A stretch of DNA of 64,000 nt from the NCBI GenBank assembly GCA_024401335.1, contig JAKSLH010000004.1:120800-184799 (forward strand). The letters are read 5' to 3'. Positions 35,606 to 43,466 of the stretch are shown here, piece by piece (the stretch's first letter is position 1; each line of letters opens with the position of its first letter). The notes below the pieces were generated by a model that searched no databases, had not been told where the DNA came from, and saw nothing but the letters and a program-made list of their open reading frames with translations. Source of the DNA: Bacteroidales bacterium (GTDB taxonomy: Bacteria > Bacteroidota > Bacteroidia > Bacteroidales > Marinilabiliaceae). Made by a program: the position numbers and the translations under genes.

Positions 35606-36406
35606 ATGAACATCATAAGGGACTTCCTTACCCATCCTATGCAGTTCCGCGACTGCAACATGTGGATTGCGGGTTTGATCTATGCAATAGCTGTCTATCT
35701 GATTCTCGTCATCATGCAGCCGTTTGGCATCTACAACATGGGTAGCCTACGTTTTATCACTATGCTTCCTTTCAGCATCGTGACTCTCATTGGCTGCGTG
35801 GCGCCTTATTATGTGTTGCCTACTATTAAGAAGGACTTTTTCCAGGCCGACCGTTGGACTCGCGGCCGCTATCTTGGCTCTTTGCTGATGACGGTGGGCA
35901 TAATAACACTGGGCATCTTGTGCATCTTTGTCGTTATGCTCAAACTTCCTCTCTCGCTCAACGTGGCTTGGACCGCTCTTTGGCAGACGGTTGTCATCAC
36001 ATTGCTTGTCTTTGGAATAAACATGGTTCTGCCTGAAAGGAAACAAAGGGAACAGAAAAAGTCTGAAAAAGGTGTCTCGTCAGTGGTTATCAGAGGTTCC
36101 GGCAAGAATGAACAGGTGGATATATCACTCGACAAACTTCTCTATGTGGAGTCCGACAGAAACTACTGCAACATCGTGACGACAGATGGCACTACTCAGA
36201 TTCGCTCGACAATGACTGCCATCGAGGAACAGCTCGAAGGTCACCCTCAGATGAAGAAGTGCCACAGGGCATATCTGGTGAACACTGATAACATTTTGAC
36301 TACCGACGGTAGCAGCACAACTGGCTATAAGCTGATTATGCTCGGTGGACTGCATTCGGTGCCTGTAGCCCGCTCCTATGCTAAGGAATTAGATAGCTTT
36401 ATCTGA
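35606..36406 (+). CDS. Membrane protein with a LytTR DNA-binding domain
   Basis: A 266-residue one-protein regulator: four hydrophobic segments (about 18-38, 46-68, 88-112, 118-138) followed by a charged linker and a LytTR DNA-binding domain (about 165-266; LYVESDRNYCNIVT, KKCHRAYLVNTDNI, VPVARSY). It has no receiver domain, so the membrane part is likely the sensor. Bacteroidota carry many of these, mostly without known signal. A start at 35543 is also open but lies upstream of the promoter box. Its last 8 bp overlap the convergent gene 36399-36833. Confidence 0.88.
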   Translation: MNIIRDFLTHPMQFRDCNMWIAGLIYAIAVYLILVIMQPFGIYNMGSLRFITMLPFSIVTLIGCVAPYYVLPTIKKDFFQADRWTRGRYLGSLLMTVGIITLGILCIFVVMLKLPLSLNVAWTALWQTVVITLLVFGINMVLPERKQREQKKSEKGVSSVVIRGSGKNEQVDISLDKLLYVESDRNYCNIVTTDGTTQIRSTMTAIEEQLEGHPQMKKCHRAYLVNTDNILTTDGSSTTGYKLIMLGGLHSVPVARSYAKELDSFI

Positions 36407-36833
36407 TGTAGTCGCTTATGAGATTGACTTCGGGATCTCCCTCTTTATAATATACTTCTACTGGCGTCCCTATCTTTGGGGCTCCGTATCCAGCATCCTG
36501 GCGCACCGCATAACGGCCATAGCCATTGGAGAATCCTTCGTAACGGGCTCCATCAACAACAAATTCATAGTATATCATCTCATGCTTGGGATTAGTCCGT
36601 GTGACGTGTCCTGTTGCGACTTTATATCCTTTCGATAGCTCTACTCTATAGCGGTCGAGCTTGCTGTAGCCATAGGCATAATAGGAATAGACCGGATAGA
36701 CGACTGCAACGAGTATCACTGCGCACAATATCGGCCATGTATATCTCTTCAACCCATTTTTAATCGTGTCCCATACGCCTCTCTTGGCGTTTGCAGTCTC
36801 TTTTGTATAGAAGCGTTTGCTCTTGTTTTTCAT
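36399..36833 (-). CDS. Small membrane-anchored protein, unknown function
   Basis: A 144-residue protein, family not recognised. A basic N-terminus (1-33) and one transmembrane helix (about 34-52) are followed by a beta-rich domain (YRVELSKGYKVATGHVTRTNPKHEMIYYEFVVDGARYEG) with the look of DUF3592-type proteins: a 'voltage/vector' beta sandwich with GTPVEVYYKEGDPEVN near the end. It has its own promoter upstream and runs convergently into the LytTR gene with an 8-bp overlap. Confidence 0.7.
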   Translation of the reverse strand: MKNKSKRFYTKETANAKRGVWDTIKNGLKRYTWPILCAVILVAVVYPVYSYYAYGYSKLDRYRVELSKGYKVATGHVTRTNPKHEMIYYEFVVDGARYEGFSNGYGRYAVRQDAGYGAPKIGTPVEVYYKEGDPEVNLISDYIR

Positions 36834-36874
36834 AGCAGATGTTTTTCGGAGTGAATACCCACTCCCACTAGCGA

Positions 36875-36908
36875 CAAAGGTACAAATATAATGTTATTCC
36901 ATCCCAAA
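36875..36908 (-). promoter_or_regulatory. Promoter of the small membrane protein gene
   Basis: On the minus strand TTTG (36908-36905), 22 bp, TACCTTTG (36882-36875). Confidence 0.6.
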
Positions 36909-36935
36909 ACAGCCTTGCACTTCGTCCCAAAACAG
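36902..36935 (+). repeat. Direct repeat TCCCAAAACAG in the divergent control region
   Basis: TCCCAAAACAG occurs at 36902-36912 and 36925-36935, 23 bp apart. The first copy covers the -33 element of the leftward promoter, so the pair may be a regulator site shared by the divergent genes. Confidence 0.4.
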
Positions 36936-36981
36936 GCCGTTGAGCACAAAAAACGGCCATTTTCTGTCATCTATCCCAATG

Positions 36982-37041
36982 TTTTTGAGGTAAGCTACAA
37001 GGGCTTTTACTTTGCATTCGTCGAAACGATGACGCTTCGAC
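36982..37041 (+). promoter_or_regulatory. Promoter and leader hairpin of the TauE/FeS operon
   Basis: TTTTTG (36982-36987), 19 bp, TTACTTTG (37007-37014; one mismatch to TAnnTTTG). The start of the leader can form GTCGAA (37020-37025) / TTCGAC (37036-37041). Confidence 0.5.
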
Positions 37042-37071
37042 TCAAAACAACAAAATAACGTTAATGTAACA

Positions 37072-37674
37072 ATGACTATCGAAGGTTTAATAATAGGACT
37101 TAGCGTCGGCGCCTCTTGTGTGGCATCATGCGGACCACTTATCATGTCGGTCATCATGAAGAACTCTCCTACCCCATCGGACGCCTATTCTTACCTGGGC
37201 CGTTTCATGGCTGGACGACTGATGGCTTACTTGGCTATAGCGGCTGTTACTGGCCTGATGCGCGGATGCCAGTGGCAGAGCGCAAAGGTGATGGCTGTCA
37301 TGTCGATTGCCGTAGGGGTAATGATGATTGTCAACGCTTTGGTTAAGCTGCCTTCTTATTGCGCAAAGGGTGTGGGCGTGAAGACTTACATACGTAGCCA
37401 TGCTCCGATGATGTACGTGCCTGCTCTGGGCTTCATCTCGAGCATCAACATCTGCCCTCCTGTCATCGCTGCGGCTACGGCTTCCCTCAACGCTCCTTCG
37501 ACGGCACAGGGCATAGGCACTTTCGTGCTGTTCTTCATCGGGTCATCTATCTATATGTTGCCCCTGCCTCTCATCTCGCTCTTTGAAGATAAGGAGGCTA
37601 TAAGGACTATCGGCCGTTTCATGTCGTGGATAATAGGGGTGATGTTCATCGTGAAGGGGTTAATCGGACTATAA
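37072..37674 (+). CDS. TauE/SafE-like (DsbD_2-type) membrane protein
   Basis: A 200-residue protein with about six transmembrane helices, typical of the sulfite exporter TauE/SafE or DsbD_2 type families. Conserved features are GASCVASCGPL in helix 1 (Cys16, Cys20) and INICPP in helix 4; these cysteines are at the positions used for thiol or metal handling in CcdA/DsbD-like proteins. It is the first gene of a three-gene operon with a NapH-like FeS protein and a small membrane-anchored protein. Together they suggest an electron-transfer or metal/sulfur system at the inner membrane. The substrate cannot be told from the sequence. Confidence 0.8.
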   Translation: MTIEGLIIGLSVGASCVASCGPLIMSVIMKNSPTPSDAYSYLGRFMAGRLMAYLAIAAVTGLMRGCQWQSAKVMAVMSIAVGVMMIVNALVKLPSYCAKGVGVKTYIRSHAPMMYVPALGFISSINICPPVIAAATASLNAPSTAQGIGTFVLFFIGSSIYMLPLPLISLFEDKEAIRTIGRFMSWIIGVMFIVKGLIGL

Positions 37675-37711
37675 AGACTAATAAGTATTAAATCAAAAAA
37701 TATCATATAAC

Positions 37712-38839
37712 ATGAAAAACAAGCTTTATTCTACGGGCAACGTGCTCAGAAGCATCTTGCTCACTCTCCCAATGACACTGATATCTATGATGATGCTTAG
37801 CCAGGGCGGACAGGCATTGGGAACATTGGAAGACACTTGCGTATATCTGGCTGCATGTGCAATCTACAACATTGCTTTCTTCTTGATGCTCTACAAGGGT
37901 GAAATCGACAAGTGGCGCGCTGTCGTGTTCGCCACATCGGCCGTGCTCTTCTCTGTTTCGTTCATGAACAACCTCATCGAACTTAGAGGTAGCGTGACCT
38001 ATTCCGATGCCGATGTCCTGTCGTGCGAGATTCCTTTCTGCCATATTGTGACTACTATGGTTGTGATTCCTGCTGCCATAAAGCAGACGATTATCTTCCC
38101 TGGCAGCATCATGACTGGCTTCGCTTCAATATCGGCTATGTTTGTGATTATCTTCGGCTCTAGCATCATTCTTGGCAGGGGCTTCTGCTCATGGGGCTGT
38201 TTCTATGGCGGATGGGACGACGCCTTCAGCCGCGTAGCGAAGAATCCTATCATAAAGAAGGTGAACGTGGCCTACCGTTGGTTCAGCTTCGCTATGCTTA
38301 TCATCATGGCTCTATGGTCGGCTGCCACTCTGGCTCCTGAATACTGCTCTTGGCTGTGCCCGTTCAAGCTCGTGACGGAACGCGACGCCATTGTCGATAC
38401 CGAGACTCTACTCAAGAATGTTGTCATGGTCATTCTTTTCCTGGGTCTTGTGGTGGTGCTTCCGCTGATTACTAAGAAGAGGATACAGTGTGCTACTTTC
38501 TGCCCTATGGGTGCTTTCGAATCGCTGTTCAACAAGATTAGCATCTTCCATGTGAAGAACAACGAGAGCAAATGTATCAAGTGCGGCAAATGCCAGAGAT
38601 CTTGCCCATTGCTGGCCATAGATAGCAAACTGAAGCCTCTCATCAACTGCTCTAAATGCGGCAAGTGCGTCGATGCCTGCCCTACGGGTGCTATGCAGTT
38701 CCATATCAAGGGCACTCCTGTGGGCACTAAGATCACAACGGCTCGTCTGCTGTTCCTCTACCCTGCCTACACGCTGATGGTGACTCTTATCGGTGGTAGC
38801 GTGGTCAATGCAATTAAGATTATTATCAACCTGTTTTAA
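37712..38839 (+). CDS. NapH/MauN-type membrane polyferredoxin
   Basis: A 375-residue protein with about six transmembrane helices and Cys clusters of the NapH/MauN type. Half-cluster motifs CSWGC and CSWLCP and CATFCP lie between helices, and two complete 4Fe-4S motifs CIKCGKCQRSCP and CSKCGKCVDACP lie near the C-terminus (about 288-330). These proteins pass electrons across or along the inner membrane, often from menaquinol; a menaquinone gene is present at 45165. It starts 37 bp after the TauE-like gene and 12 bp before the small third gene. It is not in a nap operon, so the electron acceptor is unknown. Confidence 0.88.
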   Translation: MKNKLYSTGNVLRSILLTLPMTLISMMMLSQGGQALGTLEDTCVYLAACAIYNIAFFLMLYKGEIDKWRAVVFATSAVLFSVSFMNNLIELRGSVTYSDADVLSCEIPFCHIVTTMVVIPAAIKQTIIFPGSIMTGFASISAMFVIIFGSSIILGRGFCSWGCFYGGWDDAFSRVAKNPIIKKVNVAYRWFSFAMLIIMALWSAATLAPEYCSWLCPFKLVTERDAIVDTETLLKNVVMVILFLGLVVVLPLITKKRIQCATFCPMGAFESLFNKISIFHVKNNESKCIKCGKCQRSCPLLAIDSKLKPLINCSKCGKCVDACPTGAMQFHIKGTPVGTKITTARLLFLYPAYTLMVTLIGGSVVNAIKIIINLF

Positions 38840-38851
38840 ATACCAATAGAG

Positions 38852-39235
38852 ATGAAATACATATCATATAGCATAGCGGCTACAATGACAATAATGATGA
38901 TGCTCATTTTTATCAATCTTGACGGATGGATGCAGATGGCGGCTCAGCTGCCTTTCATGAAGATCGACCCTACTATCACGGGCGGCGAAGTGGTCGATAG
39001 CATTGTGAGCGACAACTACAAGCTGTGGATTCACGAGGGTGTCCACCCTGGCCTCTTCGAAGACAAGAGTAGAACGATAACTCAGATCGACATCGAGGGC
39101 GACTACTACGGAAAGGTGACGGTGAACGGCAAACAATACGAACTCAACGCTACATCCCACGACGTAAAGGTTAACGGAGAAGAATACGCCGCTTCTTTCA
39201 AAAGAAAAAACGGATGGACTCTGAGAATCGAATAA
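38852..39235 (+). CDS. Small membrane-anchored protein, third gene of the FeS operon
   Basis: A 127-residue protein, family not recognised. One N-terminal hydrophobic segment (about 6-24) is a signal anchor; the rest is a beta-rich extracytoplasmic domain (DIEGDYYGKVTVNGKQYELNA). It has no cysteine, so it is not itself a redox centre. It sits 12 bp after the polyferredoxin and ends just before a strong terminator, so it is the last gene of that unit and probably an accessory subunit. Confidence 0.65.
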   Translation: MKYISYSIAATMTIMMMLIFINLDGWMQMAAQLPFMKIDPTITGGEVVDSIVSDNYKLWIHEGVHPGLFEDKSRTITQIDIEGDYYGKVTVNGKQYELNATSHDVKVNGEEYAASFKRKNGWTLRIE

Positions 39236-39270
39236 AAAGGTAGGTACCACACAAAATACGCATCTTTTTC

Positions 39271-39312
39271 AAGGCATACCCCACTATAAAAAGGGGGTAT
39301 GCCTTGGTTTTT
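39271..39312 (+). terminator. Strong terminator of the TauE/FeS operon
   Basis: AAGGCATACCCC (39271-39282) pairs with GGGGTATGCCTT (39294-39305), then a T-rich tract. Twelve perfect base pairs. Confidence 0.9.
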
Positions 39313-39341
39313 ATATGATTTTTATCAAACTATCAATTTAT

Positions 39342-39390
39342 AATAGGGGGTATATATGAAATTTTTTATTTTTACATATCAACCCCTATT
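39342..39390 (+). repeat. Second long inverted repeat in the 39.3 kb gap
   Basis: AATAGGGG (39342-39349) pairs with CCCCTATT (39383-39390), extended inside by TATATG with CATATC. It is separate from the terminator just before it. The rest of the 39236-39654 gap is AT-rich with only the promoter below. Confidence 0.6.
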
Positions 39391-39577
39391 TTTGAACCAT
39401 ATACGGCTTTTTACTCTCTAAAATGACTCTCTTGGGGCACAAATCACCCCCTCTTAACGCTCTGAACATCATTTTTACTTCATTATTTAACACTTACAAT
39501 TTAAAAGTTATATACCGCATATACTTTCAATATATTATTTTTATCGTATAATATTTTTATATCTAAAACCTAAATAA

Positions 39578-39610
39578 TATATTTGCATTGTAATTGTAAG
39601 AATAATTACA
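39578..39610 (+). promoter_or_regulatory. Promoter and dyad of the ATP-grasp cluster
   Basis: The -7 box TATATTTG lies at 39578-39585; no clear -33 TTG. TGTAATT (39589-39595) and AATTACA (39604-39610) form a 7-bp dyad with 8-bp spacer right at the predicted start site, where a repressor would block transcription. The leader to ATG 39655 is about 63 nt. Confidence 0.6.
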
Positions 39611-39654
39611 CCAAAAGAACGAATTTATTACTCAAGACCTAAAAACTATCAGAT

Positions 39655-40974
39655 ATGTACACGCGACTATTAACACAAAAAGATGCGGTAAACAAGTGGA
39701 TGGAGAGATATGGCGTCCGCTTTGGAATCTACAAGAACGGGACGTTCAAAGAGCAGATTTTCCCGTTCGATGCAATACCGAGAGTGATAAGCAACAGCGA
39801 CTGGACTGAACTCGAAAAGGGTCTCAAGCAGCGCGTGGATGCTCTTAACGCTTTCTTGCGTGACATATACACCGAAAAGAGGATCATCAAGGACGGTGTT
39901 GTTCCAGAGGACTTTGTCTACTCATCTAAGGGCTACCTTCCTCAGTGCGAGGGCATAACGCCTTCTAAGGGTATCTTCTCCCACATTTCGGGCATCGACC
40001 TGGTGCAGGCTGAAGATGGCACCTGGTATGTCCTCGAAGACAACCTCAGAATACCTTCCGGCGCCTCTTACCCTATGATCGCGAGACAGCTCACCAGAAA
40101 GGCTTCGCCTGAGACATTCGACGGGGCAAAGGTTTTCGACAACCGCGACTACGCTCGTATGATTCGCGAAATGATGGATCATGTGAATGTCGATAACGGT
40201 CTTGAGGTGATACTGACTCCTGGCCGCTACAACTCGGCTTTCTTCGAACACTCCTACCTGGCCGAGAAGGCTGGCGTGGTGCTTGCCTTCCCCGACGATC
40301 TGTTCGTCGATGGCGATAAGGTGTACTACAAGGGTCTTTTCAACGAGAGGGAACGCGTGGGCGCTATCTACCGTAGATTGTCCGACGAATATCTCGACCC
40401 TATGACGTTCGAACGTTCGTCGCTCTTGGGCGTGCCTAACTTGTTCCAGGCTTACGCTAAGGGCAATGTCGCGATTGTCAACGCTCTCGGCAATGGCGTG
40501 GCCGACGATAAGGGTATCTACTACTTCGTGCCTAAGATGGTCGAATACTACCTCAACGAAAAACCTATTCTTAAGAACGCTCCAACTTATCTGCCTTTCT
40601 ACGAGAAGGATAGGAATTATGTACTGGAGAATCTCCATAAGCTCGTGATAAAGGATGTGGCCGAAGCGGGCGGCTATGGCGTGATGTTCGGCAGAGACAT
40701 GGACGAGAAGCGCCTCGAAGAGGTGAAGGAGCTCGTGCGCACTCAGCCTCGACGCTGGATCGCACAGGAGGTGATCAACTTTATCGACCTCGAGATTATG
40801 GAGGGCGACGAGAGGGTGATGAGAAAGGCCGATCTGAGAGCTTTCGTTGTCTCGGGCAAGGAGACGAAGGTGTGGCCTAGCGGCTTGACTCGTTTCACTA
40901 GAGACCCTAAGTCGTTTGTTGTCAACTCCTCACAGGGCGGCGGATTCAAGGATACTTGGGTAATGGCGGAGTAA
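39655..40974 (+). CDS. Circularly permuted ATP-grasp protein (type 2)
   Basis: A 439-residue protein of the circularly permuted ATP-grasp family (formerly DUF404/DUF407). These are predicted to form amide bonds using ATP, by analogy with other ATP-grasp ligases; no substrate is known. Recognisable parts are VLEDNLRIPSGASYP, a Mg-binding-like region (EDN), YNSAFFEHSYLAEKAG, FVDGDKVY, IYRRLSDEYLDP, and near the C-terminus the nucleotide-binding loop VIKDVAEAGGYGVMFG. Length is close to the usual 450-480. It is the first of five genes (alpha-E, transglutaminase, two AspA-like), 38 bp before the alpha-E gene. The family call is firm, the chemistry is inference. Confidence 0.9.
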   Translation: MYTRLLTQKDAVNKWMERYGVRFGIYKNGTFKEQIFPFDAIPRVISNSDWTELEKGLKQRVDALNAFLRDIYTEKRIIKDGVVPEDFVYSSKGYLPQCEGITPSKGIFSHISGIDLVQAEDGTWYVLEDNLRIPSGASYPMIARQLTRKASPETFDGAKVFDNRDYARMIREMMDHVNVDNGLEVILTPGRYNSAFFEHSYLAEKAGVVLAFPDDLFVDGDKVYYKGLFNERERVGAIYRRLSDEYLDPMTFERSSLLGVPNLFQAYAKGNVAIVNALGNGVADDKGIYYFVPKMVEYYLNEKPILKNAPTYLPFYEKDRNYVLENLHKLVIKDVAEAGGYGVMFGRDMDEKRLEEVKELVRTQPRRWIAQEVINFIDLEIMEGDERVMRKADLRAFVVSGKETKVWPSGLTRFTRDPKSFVVNSSQGGGFKDTWVMAE

Positions 40975-41012
40975 TAATCAATACGAATAAAAACATTTAA
41001 ACTTTTACAGAT

Positions 41013-41702
41013 ATGACGACCAAGATGTTTCTTTCAGCTATCTCTCCTGCTAAGGCAGACCGACTCTACTGGCTGGGCAGATATTCAGAACGTGTATGTA
41101 CTGTTCTCCATATACTACGCAAATACTACGATGCGATAATCGACGACGAGCACACTAATTCTCACAAGGTGTTCTGCTCTAAGATGGGCATCCCTTGCGA
41201 AGTGGAGAACTCTCGCGAATTTGTCCATAAATATCTCTACGACGAGACGCTCAACTACTCGGTTATCAATATGCTCGAACGTGTGAAGGACAACGCTATT
41301 CTTCTGAGGGAAGAACTCAAGAGCGAGAGTCTTCAGTATATAGAATTGGCTATCAACTTCATGAAGAGGGCTGGCGAGGAGGATCTTAAGCTCTACGACA
41401 TTCAGTATGTAACCGACGTGATGTATTCGTTCTGGGGCGCTGTCGAGGATAGAATATACAACTCTAAGGTGAGGGACATCATCACTTCTGGTAAATATAT
41501 CGAGAAGCTCGACCTCTATATCCGTTTTGGCTACGAGGCTGAACGCATCGAGGATGTGTTGTCAAGACTGGAAAGGGTCGATGCTTTCGAGGGCGATTTC
41601 TACAACACTACCGACTTCATCAACCTGAAACAGCGCATCGCAATGCCTGGCTTCAGCACTGAAGAGACGCTCAACGTTGTCAACAGTCTCTTCGCCGCAT
41701 AG
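41013..41702 (+). CDS. Alpha-E domain protein
   Basis: A 229-residue, all-helical protein of the alpha-E family (DUF403). The N-terminal signature ADRLYWLGRYSERVCTVLHIL matches the family closely; the remainder is acidic helices with RLERVD near the end. Alpha-E proteins nearly always occur beside, or fused to, the circularly permuted ATP-grasp protein and a transglutaminase-like protein, as here. The biochemical role is not known; a scaffold or substrate-holding partner is a guess. Spacing of 22 bp to the next gene with the GTG start used below. Confidence 0.9.
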   Translation: MTTKMFLSAISPAKADRLYWLGRYSERVCTVLHILRKYYDAIIDDEHTNSHKVFCSKMGIPCEVENSREFVHKYLYDETLNYSVINMLERVKDNAILLREELKSESLQYIELAINFMKRAGEEDLKLYDIQYVTDVMYSFWGAVEDRIYNSKVRDIITSGKYIEKLDLYIRFGYEAERIEDVLSRLERVDAFEGDFYNTTDFINLKQRIAMPGFSTEETLNVVNSLFAA

Positions 41703-41724
41703 AGTAGTAACCAAAGGTACTGGA

Positions 41725-42531
41725 GTGATTCTGAAGTACACATACCGCACGCTTATCACGTTTTCGACGCAGGTGTCTTCGCATACGTTCATGCTGCGAT
41801 GCACTCCCTACGCCAACGAATACCAGCGCCTCATTGAACATAAGACATCGGTCATCCCTAATTGTCTGCTGACAAGGAGCAACGACACTTTCGGCAGCAT
41901 ACTGGAGACTGGCTATGTCGCTGATATGCACGATGCGTTTATGTTCGAATCGACGGGTATCATCGAGATTGGCAACAACCGCAGCATCGAGAAGGTCAAC
42001 CCGCTTTTCCACTACCATTCTGAACTGACGACGCCCGACATGGCTATAAGGGATGCGGCTAGGCTGATCGGCATGGACATGTCTGTGACTGAATGGGTCA
42101 TGAGGTTGTCCGACTACCTGCAGGGCCACTTCCAATATGAGAGCGGTGCGACGAATGTGAAGACTACGGCCTCCGAAGCATTCTCGCTGGGCAAGGGTGT
42201 CTGCCAGGACTATGCCCATATTGCCATTGCAATGTGCAGGGAGGTCGGAATAGCGGCAAGGTATGTCAACGGGTTCATGATTGGTGAAGGGGCCACTCAC
42301 GCATGGATAGAATATCACGACGGAGAGCGGTGGCTGGGCTTCGACCCGACAAACAACAGGCCTGTTGATGATACTTACATCAAGATCGCTCACGGCAGAG
42401 ACTTCAACGACTGCTCCATCAACAGAGGTCGTTTCAACGGCATAGCGGAGCAAAACATTAAAGTGACATTGATGGTCGAACAGCTAAAGAAGCTGCCTAA
42501 AGAACAGACAAAACAAATAAAAAACCAATGA
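41725..42531 (+). CDS. Transglutaminase-like cysteine protease/amidase
   Basis: A 268-residue protein. The N-terminal beta domain (about 1-90; ILKYTYRTLITFSTQVSSHTFMLRC) is the bacterial transglutaminase N-terminal region; the core has a complete Cys-His-Asp triad, in GKGVCQDYAHI (Cys160), ATHAWIEY (His192) and GFDPTNN (Asp207). Such proteins mostly hydrolyse amide bonds; in this cluster type they are thought to cleave or trim the ligase product. There is no ATG at the start; GTG 41725 is preferred because AAAGG precedes it and it fits the family N-terminus. TTG 41677, overlapping the alpha-E gene by 26 bp, is the alternative. It overlaps the next gene by 4 bp (ATGA). Confidence 0.9.
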   Translation: MILKYTYRTLITFSTQVSSHTFMLRCTPYANEYQRLIEHKTSVIPNCLLTRSNDTFGSILETGYVADMHDAFMFESTGIIEIGNNRSIEKVNPLFHYHSELTTPDMAIRDAARLIGMDMSVTEWVMRLSDYLQGHFQYESGATNVKTTASEAFSLGKGVCQDYAHIAIAMCREVGIAARYVNGFMIGEGATHAWIEYHDGERWLGFDPTNNRPVDDTYIKIAHGRDFNDCSINRGRFNGIAEQNIKVTLMVEQLKKLPKEQTKQIKNQ

Positions 42532-43460
42532 TAAAGACAGTTGTTTCAGAAGACTTGCCCGTTCACGAAAGGCTTCTGATATATAAGAACGTCGTTGGAG
42601 CCAAGGGCAAAGACGGTAAGCGTATCTGCATCGTCACAGGCATACACGGCGACGAACTCGAGGGACAATACGTATGCTACGAATTGCTACGTCGCCTCAA
42701 CGAACAGACTAATGAACTACATGGCCAGGTGGAAGTCTACCCTGCTATCAACCCTCTCGGTGTGGACAGCGTGACGCGTGGCATTCCTACATTCGACCTC
42801 GACATGAACAGGATATTCCCTGGCTCACCTAACGGCCACATGGTGGAGAACGTGGCGCACCAGGTGGTCGAGGATCTGAAGGGGGCCGACTTGGTGATCG
42901 ACATCCACTCTTCCAACATATATCTCTACGAGGTGCCACAGGCTCGCATCTCTAACATATACGCCGACAAGCTCTATCCTATGGCGGAGAAGCTCAACCT
43001 CGACTTTATCTGGATTCACGAGGCTGCAACGGTGCTCGAGGCTACAATAGCTCACTCTCTCAACTCGGCCAACACACCGACTATTGTTGTGGAGATGGGC
43101 ATCGGCATGAAGATAACACGCGAATATGGCGACCGTCTTGTTGACGGCATCCTCAACTTGCTTACCGACATGGGTGTGTGGACTGGCAATAAGCCTACTG
43201 AGGTGACTCAGCCTATCGACTCACGCACTGGCGACGTGAGCTTCATCAACGCTTCTCGCTCTGGTGTCATCATAAGCGCACTGCCTCATGGCACAAGGGT
43301 CAAGAAGGGCGACACGATCTGCCAGCTGGTCAACACACTGGATGGCACGGTGCAGGAAGAGGTGAAGAGTCCTGTTGACGGACTGTTGTTTACCGTGCGT
43401 AGCTACCCTATCGTTTATGAGGGTTCGCTCATCGCACGCATATTCAGAGACAAGGAGTAA
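42528..43460 (+). CDS. AspA/AstE-like zinc deacylase (active-site complete)
   Basis: A 310-residue protein of the succinylglutamate desuccinylase/aspartoacylase family (M14-like). All metal and catalytic residues are there: GIHGDELEG (His40, Glu43), VIDIHSS (His127) and IVVEMG (Glu189). The substrate carboxylate-binding DLDMNRIFPG is also kept. The C-terminal beta domain (about 230-310; VKKGDTICQL, VKSPVDGLLF) is usual for the family. The enzyme should remove an acyl or aminoacyl group from an amino-acid amide. The ATGA overlap with the transglutaminase gene links it to the ligase cluster. The natural substrate is unknown. Confidence 0.88.
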   Translation: MIKTVVSEDLPVHERLLIYKNVVGAKGKDGKRICIVTGIHGDELEGQYVCYELLRRLNEQTNELHGQVEVYPAINPLGVDSVTRGIPTFDLDMNRIFPGSPNGHMVENVAHQVVEDLKGADLVIDIHSSNIYLYEVPQARISNIYADKLYPMAEKLNLDFIWIHEAATVLEATIAHSLNSANTPTIVVEMGIGMKITREYGDRLVDGILNLLTDMGVWTGNKPTEVTQPIDSRTGDVSFINASRSGVIISALPHGTRVKKGDTICQLVNTLDGTVQEEVKSPVDGLLFTVRSYPIVYEGSLIARIFRDKE

Positions 43461-43466
43461 GGCTAT

